Source: Trichaptum fuscoviolaceum (Eukaryota > Basidiomycota > Agaricomycetes > Hymenochaetales > Trichaptaceae). Taken from it: DNA of 64,000 bases. Shown piece by piece: positions 54,416 through 64,000 of the stretch (the stretch's first letter is position 1; every line of letters begins with the position of its first letter). The stretch lies in assembly GCA_910574455.1 (NCBI GenBank), contig CAJSYZ010000003.1, forward strand, positions 3,967,250 to 4,031,249. The letters are read 5' to 3'. The translations under genes and the position numbers were made by a program. A model generated the notes under the pieces. The model worked only from the letters and a program-made list of their open reading frames with translations, had not been told where the DNA came from and made no database searches.

Positions 54416-56458
54416 CTACTCTGCGCCGCTGCTCGTTCCATTCGGCTCTGCACTACCATTTCCCTCCGCACTCGTATTTGTATTCTGCCCATTCTGTGCG
54501 GACGTAGTTCGGGATACCGATGGAGAAGATGCGCCGCCGCGTTGATTGAGAAGGCTTTGAAAGAAGCTCTGCAGAACTTCATGTTGACTCTGCCCGGATG
54601 TCGGACTAGGTGCACCTCCGCTAGCAAGCGTTGATGCACCCAACGCGGCCCTGGAATGACTGGAGCCGGATGTCGACTGGCCTAAAGCTGTCGTAGAAAG
54701 TGTGTTCGATGTTCGTGGTGGGATTTCCTGTAGGCGAGTAAGTTAGACGCATCTGTCTCGAGGTATGGAATGACTTACTCTTCGGCTGGGTTTCCGATCG
54801 CCAGCAACATTTGGTGCTATCCCGTCACCCATTTCCGTCAGGGCTCGTTCGACGTGTGGCAGGCTGAAACTGCTGCTGCCCATTGGGCCAACGATACCCG
54901 CGGCAATCTGGCCAGGCATTTCGTTCTGGTTGCGGAAAGCTGCGCGAGGATCCCGATCACCCTTCTTAGCATTCTCGTCATAGTTCTTCGCGAGGAATGC
55001 TTGCTCGGGTGTAGGTTCATTGAAAGGCGGCAAGGGATGCGGCTATAACGGTTGACGGTCAGGGACGTGAGCATGACCGATAATAATAAAATACCTTCGG
55101 TCCTCTATCGGGGACAAGCTCGGCATACAGTGCCTTCGCTCCCGGTTCTTGTCCATCGGTTTCAACATCAAGATCTCTATCCCATGCCTCGCTCCAGAGT
55201 TTAGACTCAAACCCATCTCTCAAAACAACGATCTTTCCCCAACTGTCCCAACCTGCCGGGATCAAGATACGGTCTCTGTCTAGAACGTTGGCCTTCTCAG
55301 AGAATAGGAATGGATTGCGATAAGGTGCTATGCTGTCAGATCCTCCTACGTCTACTGGGGGCATAAACAGCAAATGGAGCACGTATTGGCGGAGGTGCTG
55401 GAGGATTGGGGGAGATAATGTAGTATAAAATAACGCAGCCCCATCTTGTTGAGTTGAGTTTAGTGAAAAGCCCAATGATAGAAGCAAGGACATACATTTT
55501 AAGCAAATTACACGCAGCACTTGCATAATTCCGTCTGTCTGCTCCTCCCATTCACTGCCCTTCCCTTTCACCATCCCACCCATACCTGATGGACCAGCTG
55601 CAGAATCGCCTGCGTCATCTATAAGGTCAGCTTTGGTGCAAGCTACGATAATGGGAACACCAGAAGAATTGTGCGTGAAAGTTCCGGGACCAAGGGGTAG
55701 AAGCGTGTTGCTGAGAGTGGAGGTTGTGGGTATATTTTCAGACGTAGGTTCGGTATAGTGCTGCAAGTATGATCGCACTGGTGCTTTCAGCGACGCAAAC
55801 AGTAGGGATTATTAAATAAGATACACACGTCTTTCGCAGTTCTCTTCTCGCAAAACGTCTAGTTCTCTTGACCCATCGCCTTTCACCCAGGCGTCAACCC
55901 ATTTTAGCCATGTCTCTAGTTGCTCGACAAAGGTCCAAGGTTTCGTCCAGTCGAGGGCGATAACGACAACCGAATGAGGAAGAGAGCTTCTCGGGGGTAC
56001 AAAGTGGGGTAATAGAGAAAGATATGATTGAGAAGAGGAGGGGACAGTGTACACAGAGAGACGGGCAAGAGTGTCTGCAACAAAGTAAGCGAAAAGAGAC
56101 GCAGGGAAGCAGGAGCCTCACCTTCTTCCGCGTCGTCTTTGACGTCCGCCCAGTCATAGCCCATCGCAAAGTCTAGGGAAGTTTCCTTCTCATCTTTAGT
56201 TTCTTTGAGTAGGGCTGCAGCGATGGCCGATTTGCCAGAGGAAGGTTCCCCAAGCAGAATTACTTGTTTCGCAGGAGTTGAGCGCGAAGATGATACGGAG
56301 TCTAAGATGGAGGACCATAGGTCCTGCGGGGATTCATCTGGAGACGACGAGCGAGACACTTCCATCGTAAAGCTGGAACTCACAGCGCGTGCGCGACGCG
56401 AATCTTGGGAGTCGGGTTGTTTGCCACGCCCTTCTCGGCCAAATACATAGATAGCCAT
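54416..56458 (-). CDS. Cytoplasmic dynein light intermediate chain
   Basis: Exons (minus) 54416-54727, 54779-55042, 55095-55444, 55496-55783, 55829-56074 and 56122-56458 give 598 residues. DLIC links the dynein heavy chain to cargo adaptors for minus-end transport. The GTPase-like domain shows a P-loop VILLGEPSSGKSAIAAALL (about 66-84), VVVIALDWTKPWTFVEQLET and VPIIVACTKADLIDD, then KYGAALFYTTLSPPIL, FLFSEKANVLDRDRILIPAG and WDSWGKIVVLRDGFE. The C-terminal 190 residues are Ser/Gly/Pro-rich; a predicted helix HEVLQSFFQSLLNQR near the end is the kind of amphipathic segment that contacts adaptors. Introns are 45-52 bp. The start is 58 bp from the TIP41 start. Confidence 0.93.
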
Positions 56459-56516
56459 ACCGCGCAACAGTCTACCTGTACATCTTAGTCTTCCTACTTC
56501 AATTACTCTATGCACA
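56459..56516. promoter_or_regulatory. 58-bp bidirectional promoter/leader between DLIC and TIP41
   Basis: The two start codons point away from each other with only 58 bp between them, so promoter elements and both 5' UTRs must overlap each other or neighbouring coding sequence. No TATA box is seen. Confidence 0.6.
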
Positions 56517-57611
56517 ATGACGGCTGAGGTAAAACTACCTGAGCATACAATTTTTGAAGAGGAGGGTTCCCGTACTATCAATGTAGGGGACTGGAGTATC
56601 ATCGCAACAACAAAGACGATAGTCTCCGCCTCGGAATCAGATTCACTTCAGAAAACACTCGGATTCCCTTTGCCCGAAATGACATTCGGGAACAACGCAT
56701 TGGAGCTGCGTCATAAGAAAAGTGATTGGGTATACAAATTTTCGACGGAGGATGCATTGCGATGCGTCAAGAACGGTGAACTTGGTGATGGAGATGGAGG
56801 AGTAAAAGTCGAATATGCGGATGCATGGTTGAAGAGTCGGTGAGCATTCTCCCTAATGCTGTGATCGAAGTGACTAAATGTATCAAGATATCCAGCACAG
56901 AGCCTGGCTCTGCGCTTCCCATGCCAAAGACCGTGCCGACGAAGCCTTACGACTGGACATATACTACCGTATACGCGGGCCATGATGCATCACCAGCTGG
57001 CTCATCCATAGAGTTTATGCCTGTGGATCCTACAGATGAAAAACATACCATTCCTATCTCAGAACTGACTCGCCCGGATCCAATCCTCTTCTATGCAGAA
57101 ATACCGCTCTTTGAAGACGAGCTGCACGACAATGGCTCGTCTCACCTGCTTGTTCGCATTGTGAGTTAATTCATAGAACATCATGGACATATTGTCAATA
57201 CACCTGCCTAGCGCGTAATGCCGACTTGCATCTTCATACTTCAAAGGTTCTCATTGCGTGTGGATAACGTGCTATTCAGAACTTTCGACACCCGCTTCTA
57301 TCACTCACTCAGCAGCGATCCTCCCCTAATTGTCCGTGAGACGAGTGGTTGGGAGGCTCCTTATGGAGATGTCAAAAGGGTACTGTTATCAACAAGCTTG
57401 GTCTTCTTAATCTAACATGAATGAACAGTTTCTTCCGAAGAAGACCGACCTTACACCTCTAACTGATGCCAACTTCATTGGAAAGACATTAGGAACGATA
57501 CCGAAGAGTATCTCACAAGGACGGGGAGCTGGAACGGGTTGGAGGGCATTGGGGACTCGAACTGTAGTCGCCCGCCTGGAGACGAAGGAGGGAAGAAGTG
57601 AGGGTAATTGA
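56517..57611 (+). CDS. TIP41: TIP41-like protein (TOR/PP2A pathway regulator)
   Basis: Exons 56517-56839, 56896-57160, 57212-57379 and 57429-57611 give 312 residues. Tip41 binds Tap42 or PP2A-type phosphatases downstream of TORC1. Family blocks are GDWSIIATTKTIVSASESD, LGFPLPEMTFGNNALELRHK, KPYDWTYTTVYAG, FYAEIPLFEDELHDNGSSHL, LVRIRVMPTCIFILQRFSLR, VDNVLFRTFDTRFYHS and, near the end, FLPKKTDLTPLTDANFIGKT. Three introns of 56, 51 and 49 bp keep frame. The start is fixed by the adjacent DLIC gene and by the first in-frame ATG. Confidence 0.94.
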
Positions 57612-57788
57612 AGTCTCGATACATCATAGCGAGCGAGAAGAAGTAATGTAATAGATGAGAAAGTTGTACAATTAGTAAATATCTTGCAGCTTGGACCCAA
57701 TCGGTCGATCCGGGGAATGCCGGCTTGCAAGTTTTCGCTGTCGGAGAGAACTTTCCCTCCATACTTGCCATCCCTCCTATTTTTCGTC

Positions 57789-58944
57789 ATGGACGTTTCA
57801 AACATATTAGCAGCTCAGGCGGAGAGACAGTAAGCGAGAGGTCTATACGTTGTGCACGGAATCTAAACTTCTATCAATAGTAATGCGGTGACAGTGGAGA
57901 AGGATAACCTAGAAATCGACGTTGGTGCCTTGTCCATAACTGATCCAAATCCTGTTGACAAGGAAGAATATGAGTACGTTTATATCGAAATTTAATATGG
58001 ATTTCTTAAACGAATTAATGCTGCAGGCGAGACCTGGAAGCATACCTTCAGTCTACTGCACGCGACGGTGTACAAGCTCTTCTTTCCTCGCTGTTTCAGC
58101 TGCCCAAGCAAGCGTCGCCCGACGGCCCTCTGACTCTCCTTCCTCTACCAACAACCCAATTACCTCGCGCCAAGCCCTTACCGAAGCCGAAACCACCTAC
58201 CAAATGGGAAAAATTTGCAGCAGCGAAAGGCATCCAAAAGAAGCGGAGGGAGAAGAAGGTGTGGGACGAAGAGAAACAGGATTGGGTTGATAGATGGGGC
58301 TGGAAGGGTAAAAACAAGGAGAAGGAAGGCCAATGGCTGGACGAGGTCAAGGCTAATGCGGGTGAGCTACATATTGAGCTCTCAGAGGTCGACTCATGCT
58401 GACGTTGTTGCTCTCCGTTTACTTAAGATTTGGAACATGATCCTGCTCAAGTAGTTCGGGAAGCTCGGAAAGCACGGGTCGCTAAAAACGAAAGACAGCG
58501 CCTACAAAACCTTGCTCGTGCAGATGGCGCACCGTCCGAGCGAGAACAGCGAAAGCAGGACATCGAGAAAACACTTGCTACGACACGTATTAGCACAGCA
58601 AGCATGGGCAAATTTGACAAAAAGCTGGAAGGGGAAAAGAAGTTACGTGGAGTCAAGCGCAAAGTGAGTGTCATCAACCACAATTAACGTTGGTGTTTGA
58701 ACTGACTTGTCTCTGCCAGTTCGATCCGACTGAACTTTCTGTCGAAGACGAGAAGAAGACTTCCTTAGCTCTCATATCAAAGTTGGACGGTTCTTCAAAG
58801 AGGTCAAAGCAGGACAACGGCGTACTCAATGTGCGTAAGGCGATTCGTGGTGCGACTAGAAGCAAGGGAAGCTCTACTCTCGCGGGAGAGCGTCCGTCGA
58901 AAACAGGCTCAAAGGGAAAGTTCGGAGGGAAACGCTCAAGATGA
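57789..58944 (+). CDS. RRS1: Rrs1, ribosome biogenesis regulatory protein
   Basis: Exons 57789-57829, 57881-57973, 58027-58361, 58428-58663 and 58720-58944 give 309 residues. Rrs1 with Rpf2 brings 5S rRNA, uL18 and uL5 into pre-60S particles in the nucleolus. Diagnostic blocks are LEIDVGALSITDPNPVDKEE, ARDGVQALLSSLFQLPKQ, PPTKWEKFAAAKGIQKKRRE, KQDWVDRWGWKGKNK and DLEHDPAQVVREARKARVAK. The C-terminus is Lys/Arg-rich, as expected for a nucleolar protein. The first exon encodes only 13 residues before its intron. TIP41 ends 177 bp upstream on the same strand. Confidence 0.95.
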
Positions 58945-59147
58945 TGTTGATTTGTTTCAGTCACTTCTCCATTTATATTACTATCATTAGATTTGTTCTG
59001 TAGTCTGTGACAACCTCTTTCTCTCGGGACACCAATATATTGTCCTATTATTAATGCTACAGTACAGATACAATTGTCTCAATGGACAGTGGTAAAGTGA
59101 AAGACCGTATAAGTGAGAAACTTGACGGTACGGATGAGGGATGGGAG

Positions 59148-60263
59148 TCATCGATACGTAGTCTCGTCCGGTAGGTTCTCCACCTTCGCCTTTCCGGATT
59201 CAACCCATTTCTTCTTTATGAGCCTTTCCTTGTAGTAATAATATATCCGATACATTAACTTGATGGTGCTCTCGCTGACTCCCGCCACTTGACTGATCTC
59301 CTTTGCGGACTTCGGCTGCCCGAGAAGGTGGCATGTAAAGTAGATGGCGCCTCCAGCAACCGAAACGGGGCTACGACCGTCACCAATGCACTGGTCACGA
59401 GCAAGCCTGATAACATCACCACAGATAGCCTGGAAATTGGGAGGTAGATCCAAATGATTGCAGTAGCGGACCAACAGGTCCTCGGCGCCTGTGGCTAGCG
59501 ATGGGCTGGCAGCTGAGTTTTTATCATGCGCCCCCGGCGACAGGTTGAAAGCCTGCTCGAGTGCCTTGTAGCACTGTCCGAGAGTCTTCTTTGAGACGTG
59601 GGTCAGGTTGCAAATCTCGCGGAACGTCCGGGGGACATGCGCCTGACGACACGCGATAAAAATGCAAGCCGCAATGACTGCGTCGAGGTTCTTTCCCCTC
59701 AGCAGCTTCTCCTCATCCGAACGCTTGTAAAGTTGTTTTGCGATGTCGCTGATCGTCTTCGGGAGCGAGAACTGATCACACCAGCTCGAGATGTCGCGGA
59801 AGGCCTGCATGAGGTTTCGCTCTGAGCGCGACGCCTGTCCACGGGAAGCGGCACGCTGCAGCTCGCGGGCTAAGCCCGACCCACCATCGCGGAAGCTGAT
59901 GACTGTGTCGAGTTGCTCTATTCCATCCAAGAGAGGATCCATAGCAGCACCAACACGCGACGGATCGTCTCCTTCGTCGTTTGCGAATGTCTAATAATGG
60001 CTGAGAGTCTTCATTCGTTAGGGAAAAGGCGACTGTATTTCACTTACACGCCATTCACTGCGAGTATCTACAATCCTGTCGCCCAATACTAGTCCACATC
60101 CTCCACAGACAAGGTCACCGCTGCTGAACTCTTCGACTATCTTCGGATTCTGGTCACGGCACTCGGGACAAATGAGTCGAACGTTCAGATCTGGTCCGAA
60201 CGTCTGTGGTTTTGGTTGAGTTGCTCCAGGAGCATTCAGAGGGAAGGGTTGTGCGAATGCCAT
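59148..60263 (-). CDS. SUA7: Transcription initiation factor TFIIB
   Basis: Exons (minus) 59148-59990 and 60048-60263 give 352 residues. TFIIB bridges TBP-promoter DNA and RNA polymerase II. The zinc ribbon uses Cys 32, 35, 53 and 56 ([10 protein letters not shown]...[20 protein letters not shown]). After the 57-bp intron come the B-reader/linker region and two cyclin-like repeats: [40 protein letters not shown], then [20 protein letters not shown] and [21 protein letters not shown] short acidic/Ser insertion lies between the repeats. Length and order are typical for the family. Confidence 0.96.
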
Positions 60264-60951
60264 GGTATATTGTGTTCAGCAGCGGCAGTCGTGCAAGTGG
60301 AACCTGCGGGTAGCGGGCGACGATACAAAGAATCGAGTGTAAAGAACGTCAACTAAAGACAACAGCACCGTCCTTTCAATCTAATCCTTAACGATAACCC
60401 CCGTCTCTGACGTACCTGTCGTCTAACGAGTAGGGTTATCTATTCCTTCTAGGATTCTGGGGGTGGCAACTAACTTGACTAGCAATGGTGATGGTCAACA
60501 GTCAAGAGTCGCTGGACTCAAGAGCTTCGAAGACGACCGGACATAACCACAACTTGAAAGTGGCTGACTCAGCACGCCACCTCATTTGACTCGAAACTTC
60601 AAGAAAGTCCAAGAAATTCATTATTTATATTCATTATCAATGTAAGGCAAACGTCGACACGAGTACAGAAAACAGTTGCAATGGAGGTCAATAAAGTTCC
60701 TACGGAAAGTAAAACGCGAAGGATGATGGAAAACACCACAAAGATGTACATGAGTAGCATATCGAGTTCAATGAGTTGTATGAATCGGCAGATGGATGAA
60801 TGGGTGTATGTGTATATGCAGTTATGGGTTGTAAACCAAAACAATGATCACTGAGTGCGAAGAAAGAAAAAAGGAAACCTAAACGCACAGCTGAACGCAA
60901 ACTAAGACATAAGAAAGCAGAGATGAGAATAAAAAGTCAGGAGAAAAAAAC
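60264..60951. other. Intergenic region, no gene seen
   Basis: About 690 bp upstream of TFIIB and downstream of the Barentsz-domain gene. AT-rich, with only chance open frames; promoter and 3' UTR expected. Confidence 0.5.
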
Positions 60952-63549
60952 TTAGTAGTAGACGATGGGTTGTTGATGTTGATCTGCGTAAGCATCGTAC
61001 TGGCCAGGCTGCTGTGGCACTTCCATATAAGTAGAATAGTACTGCTCGGGATAGTAGTACTGCTGAGGATAGGAAGGGTATGCCATCATGTTCGGATCCA
61101 TGGGCTGCGCAGCCAGTTGCCGGTTGTCATTGCCAGGTGAAGCTGACATAGCACCCTCCGAGGCCGCATACGATTGGGATGAAGGCATTCGTGACATGCC
61201 AGGAAAGTATTCGGGTGCAGAGGCGAATTGTGCTAGGCCTGGTGGCGACAATGTCGGATAATGTGGCTGTTGCGATGATTGCTGATGAAGAGCAGTCTCA
61301 GCAACAGTTGTACTCCGCAACTTGGAAGGACCGCGGTCTGTCTTGCTCTTTCCATCGTCCGCGTCTGTCGGTGCTCGAATCTCTACACGACTGCTCTGTC
61401 GTGGGAGGACAAACAATGGATGTCCAGTGGCAGGGTCAACAAACCCACTCATAGGCGGAGTTAGCGGAGCCTGCATGAACTCTGAAGAAAGGGAAGGATG
61501 GTGCATGTGCCCTGGCACGAATACGCTGGGAGGCGGAATAGGTCGAGGATTGTAGATCGGCACGGGCGGTGTCGTTGTGTGTAGGTATACAGGTCTGCCA
61601 GTGGCAATTTCGTACGCGAATCCTTGCTGGTTAAGAGCAAAGCCTGGGGGAAGAGGTGGATTGTAGGCATTGTAAGAGGAGCCATATGTCGGTGAAGGTT
61701 GCAATGGGGGAGAGAAGACGGTCTGCAACGGAGGGAGTTGATGAGCCTGTACATGTGCGGCATTGTCCTTGGACAAGAACAGAGGATCTATAATCTGCGC
61801 CGCGATGACTGGTATATCAGACACGGAGTGGTCACTCAAAGACGTGTTGCGCGTCAACCCCGGCGTAGAACTCGCGTCACTGTTAACACTTGCGGCAAGG
61901 GAGGGAGGAGCTTCTTCGGCAACCATAGGAAGCGTATGTGTAGCAGAAGACCCAGCACTGGGCTCAACCGTATCAGACGACTGAGCAGTTGCTACCTGCG
62001 GTGTCTCAATAGTCAACTCTTCTACCGTCGTGAGTGATTCAGGTTGCGGTTCGGGCAAAAACTCTACTGTCCTCCCTTTTTGGACACGCGAAGGGACCTT
62101 GACGATATAAACTCTGTTGTGCTCCGTCACTGTGACACTGCCCTCTGCCGTACCCTGGGTTTCCACAGACGCAACGGATTGCTGGCCATTCGCTGTAGTG
62201 ACAGATGCCACATTCACACGAATGACCTCTGCAGCTTTGCCCGGTAAGCTCACCCGATAGGCGGCGCTCTTTCCCGGCTTCGGTTTCAACTCCGGGTCAA
62301 AGTAAAGGAAGCCTTCGAACTGTTTGGTCCATATGCGTTCTGGCTTCATCGCGAACCAGGTTCGGTCGGATTTTGAAGGACGCGCAGCCTGGTGAGAAGG
62401 TGTAAACTGCGCGCCAACACGACCGGAACTAAGAGTTGGTGAGAATGCACCGCGTCGAGGACTAAATGCCCCTCCGCGTCCACGAGGCACAAACCCGCCA
62501 CGAGAAAAGCCACTAGGTGAGCCTCGAGTAAAAGGCTTTCCACCCCGCTGTTGCTCAGCTGCCCGACGCCTCTCCTCTCGAACCTTCATCTGCTCAAATC
62601 CGTCGTGTGTCCAGGCCTTCTCGATGGGAGGCAGCTCTGTTTCCACTTCAGGCGCAGCTGACTGGGATCCTTGTGCCTCAGTGGATGGTCCACCATCCTG
62701 TGCCGAATGAGATGTCCCGCCGACGTAGCCACCCCTACCCCTACCCCTGTATCCTCTACCGATTGGGCCACCTCGTCCACGTTCCTGCCAACGTCCCCTC
62801 CACCAACCACTAAGGCTCCGAAGGTCCTTCTGCATAAGCCGATCATCATGACCCCAGAACTCTCCCACTCTTGGAACAAAAGATGGGTCGCTCTGCAGTC
62901 GGTTCTGATAGGCTTGTCGGACAGAAAGGCCAGATTGGCGGTTCTGCGAACGGGCATCATCTGCATGGGATCGGGGTGGCCTTGCTTCCTTTTCGTCTTC
63001 CTTTGTAGGTGACGAAGGACCTGCCTCATCTGACTTTCCACTACGAGAAGGAGATATCGGACGGGTGTGGCCATTGAAGTCAGCGAAGTCGATGACAGGG
63101 ACCGAGGCATCACCGTTCACACCCTCAGCCGCCACCATGTCATTCCAATCCATTCCTGAACTCAGAAACGCTGGTGTTGGAGTCGGCGACGCGGCGGCTT
63201 TGGACCCTAGGCCCTCAAGCGCAGCAGCAGCCTCAACTTCCCCCGGAGGTGGGCTCTGAGTTGTACTGGGCGTGTCCAGGTGTGCATGGTGGCTGAGAAC
63301 AGACTCAGGCTCACTCTCCGCATCCGAGTCGTCCTCGTCTGTCGCAGAATCATCTGTCAACGCAGAGTCGGACGCATCACTCAGCGTCTCGCGCTCGAAC
63401 TCATCGTCACTCCCAAAGCCGTCCGCCCTGCCTCTGCCTCTCCGCCTGGCTACCCTGCGTGCCCGGCTCCGCACTCCATCAACATCCGCGCCTTTGCCAA
63501 TCTTCGACGAGCCAGCAGATGATCGTGTTGTTGTTGCAGTTGCTGCCAT
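60952..63549 (-). CDS. Barentsz/CASC3 (Btz-domain) protein, exon-junction-complex component
   Basis: One uninterrupted exon encodes 865 residues from ATG 63549. The Btz (SELOR) motif is at about residues 220-260: DPSFVPRVGEFWGHDDRLMQ followed by KDLRSLSGWWRGRWQERGRG. In animals this segment clamps eIF4AIII onto RNA in the exon-junction complex and couples splicing to mRNA transport and decay. Upstream are basic and acidic runs (RRVARRRGRGR; DDSATDEDDSDAESEPES); downstream an RGG/RGR-rich stretch, then Pro/Tyr/Gln-rich low-complexity sequence ending PGQYDAYADQHQQPIVYY. The absence of introns across 2.6 kb is unusual beside its intron-dense neighbours. The overall length exceeds human CASC3 only modestly. 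Confidence 0.87.
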   Translation of the reverse strand: MAATATTTRSSAGSSKIGKGADVDGVRSRARRVARRRGRGRADGFGSDDEFERETLSDASDSALTDDSATDEDDSDAESEPESVLSHHAHLDTPSTTQSPPPGEVEAAAALEGLGSKAAASPTPTPAFLSSGMDWNDMVAAEGVNGDASVPVIDFADFNGHTRPISPSRSGKSDEAGPSSPTKEDEKEARPPRSHADDARSQNRQSGLSVRQAYQNRLQSDPSFVPRVGEFWGHDDRLMQKDLRSLSGWWRGRWQERGRGGPIGRGYRGRGRGGYVGGTSHSAQDGGPSTEAQGSQSAAPEVETELPPIEKAWTHDGFEQMKVREERRRAAEQQRGGKPFTRGSPSGFSRGGFVPRGRGGAFSPRRGAFSPTLSSGRVGAQFTPSHQAARPSKSDRTWFAMKPERIWTKQFEGFLYFDPELKPKPGKSAAYRVSLPGKAAEVIRVNVASVTTANGQQSVASVETQGTAEGSVTVTEHNRVYIVKVPSRVQKGRTVEFLPEPQPESLTTVEELTIETPQVATAQSSDTVEPSAGSSATHTLPMVAEEAPPSLAASVNSDASSTPGLTRNTSLSDHSVSDIPVIAAQIIDPLFLSKDNAAHVQAHQLPPLQTVFSPPLQPSPTYGSSYNAYNPPLPPGFALNQQGFAYEIATGRPVYLHTTTPPVPIYNPRPIPPPSVFVPGHMHHPSLSSEFMQAPLTPPMSGFVDPATGHPLFVLPRQSSRVEIRAPTDADDGKSKTDRGPSKLRSTTVAETALHQQSSQQPHYPTLSPPGLAQFASAPEYFPGMSRMPSSQSYAASEGAMSASPGNDNRQLAAQPMDPNMMAYPSYPQQYYYPEQYYSTYMEVPQQPGQYDAYADQHQQPIVYY

Positions 63550-64000
63550 GATGGAGATTTAGTCTATCCACACACACTGATCAGTGCGTTGAACACGTTT
63601 CTGATGACAGAGGATATACGTACAGTGCTGAATAAACCTTTGTTCGCTAACCAGTGGCGGAAGAAACAGCTGTCCTGAGACGATTTCTATGACGCGAAAA
63701 GCGCTGCAGGGATCCGAGAAATATGCACAGACTCGAGATGGGGTTTATAAGTAAGTAAAATATTGCGTTGAAAGAAAGGTTCAGAGAGGTGGGAGGTGCG
63801 TAGCAAGCAGAGGGAAAGGAGACATGCTGTGGGCAACGCGGGGGTCTCTGAATTTTGGAGACAACTTTCCCACGATGCTCAAACGCTGTGCACGAACTTA
63901 GCGGTCCTTGAATAGATCTATGCTCTTCCGTCCTCCCGCCTCGAAAAACCTCATACAAAGGGACGTTGGGAACTCGAAATCTGCAGCAAGTCTTTCATTT
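63550..64000. other. Right-edge intergenic region, no gene seen
   Basis: The last 450 bp are upstream of the Barentsz-domain gene; a 103-codon minus-strand frame here begins with a non-ATG codon and shows no family features. Probably promoter and 5' UTR. Confidence 0.5.

Noticed and set aside
54416..63549. A functional cluster or operon-like unit on the right side
   Set aside because: DLIC, TIP41, RRS1, TFIIB and the Barentsz protein are unrelated housekeeping genes on both strands with separate promoters.

Overview
This is nuclear DNA from a filamentous basidiomycete, most likely an Agaricomycete (mushroom-forming fungus). I read 26 protein-coding genes and one tRNA gene in 64 kb. Coding regions are split by about 125 very short introns, mostly 47-67 bp with GT..AG ends. 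Typical fungal proteins are present (Sec18, Met2, Svp26, Mdm34, Orm1, Mtd1, Rrs1, Tip41), together with families shared with animals but absent from budding yeast (a Virilizer homologue, a Barentsz/CASC3 protein, dynein light intermediate chain, eIF3m). No transposon, rRNA, CRISPR array or prokaryotic-style operon was seen. Most genes had to be assembled by hand across introns, so splice sites are predictions supported by reading-frame continuity and remembered family patterns, not by transcripts.

Layout. 1-9.2 kb: the 5' part of an unknown Ser/Pro-rich protein (minus), homoserine O-acetyltransferase, an Svp26/Tex261 ER cargo receptor and a CorA-type Mg2+ transporter (all plus). 9.4-22.5 kb, all minus: a KDM5-type histone demethylase, an Uds1-domain coiled-coil septation protein, an intron-containing tRNA-Arg(UCU) and an uncharacterised multi-pass membrane protein. 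23.6-34.2 kb: ERMES subunit Mdm34, a Virilizer-like m6A-writer subunit, Orm1, methylenetetrahydrofolate dehydrogenase and PP1 inhibitor 2. 34.5-41.7 kb: a DUF2009 protein, Sec18/NSF and a STIMATE-family vacuolar membrane protein.

41.7-44.3 kb is the emptiest stretch; its only readable gene is a five-exon, 83-residue stand-alone double-stranded-RNA-binding protein. 44.3-52.2 kb: eIF3m, a secreted sedolisin-type tripeptidyl peptidase (13 exons), a Tls1/C9orf78 splicing factor and a secreted DUF1524 (HNH-type) nuclease. 52.5-63.5 kb: an unknown Pro-rich protein, dynein light intermediate chain, Tip41, Rrs1, TFIIB and an intronless Barentsz-domain protein.

The genes do not form one pathway. They are mostly housekeeping genes packed head-to-head (DLIC and TIP41 start codons are only 58 bp apart) or tail-to-tail (MDM34/VIR stops about 100 bp apart). 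Two secreted enzymes with recognisable TATA boxes stand out from the TATA-poor housekeeping genes. I found no clear new multi-gene system. The observations most worth following are the tiny dsRNA-binding protein, the m6A-writer subunit, a possible alternative N-terminus on the folate dehydrogenase, a hairpin in an over-long intron, and several lineage-restricted proteins of unknown function.
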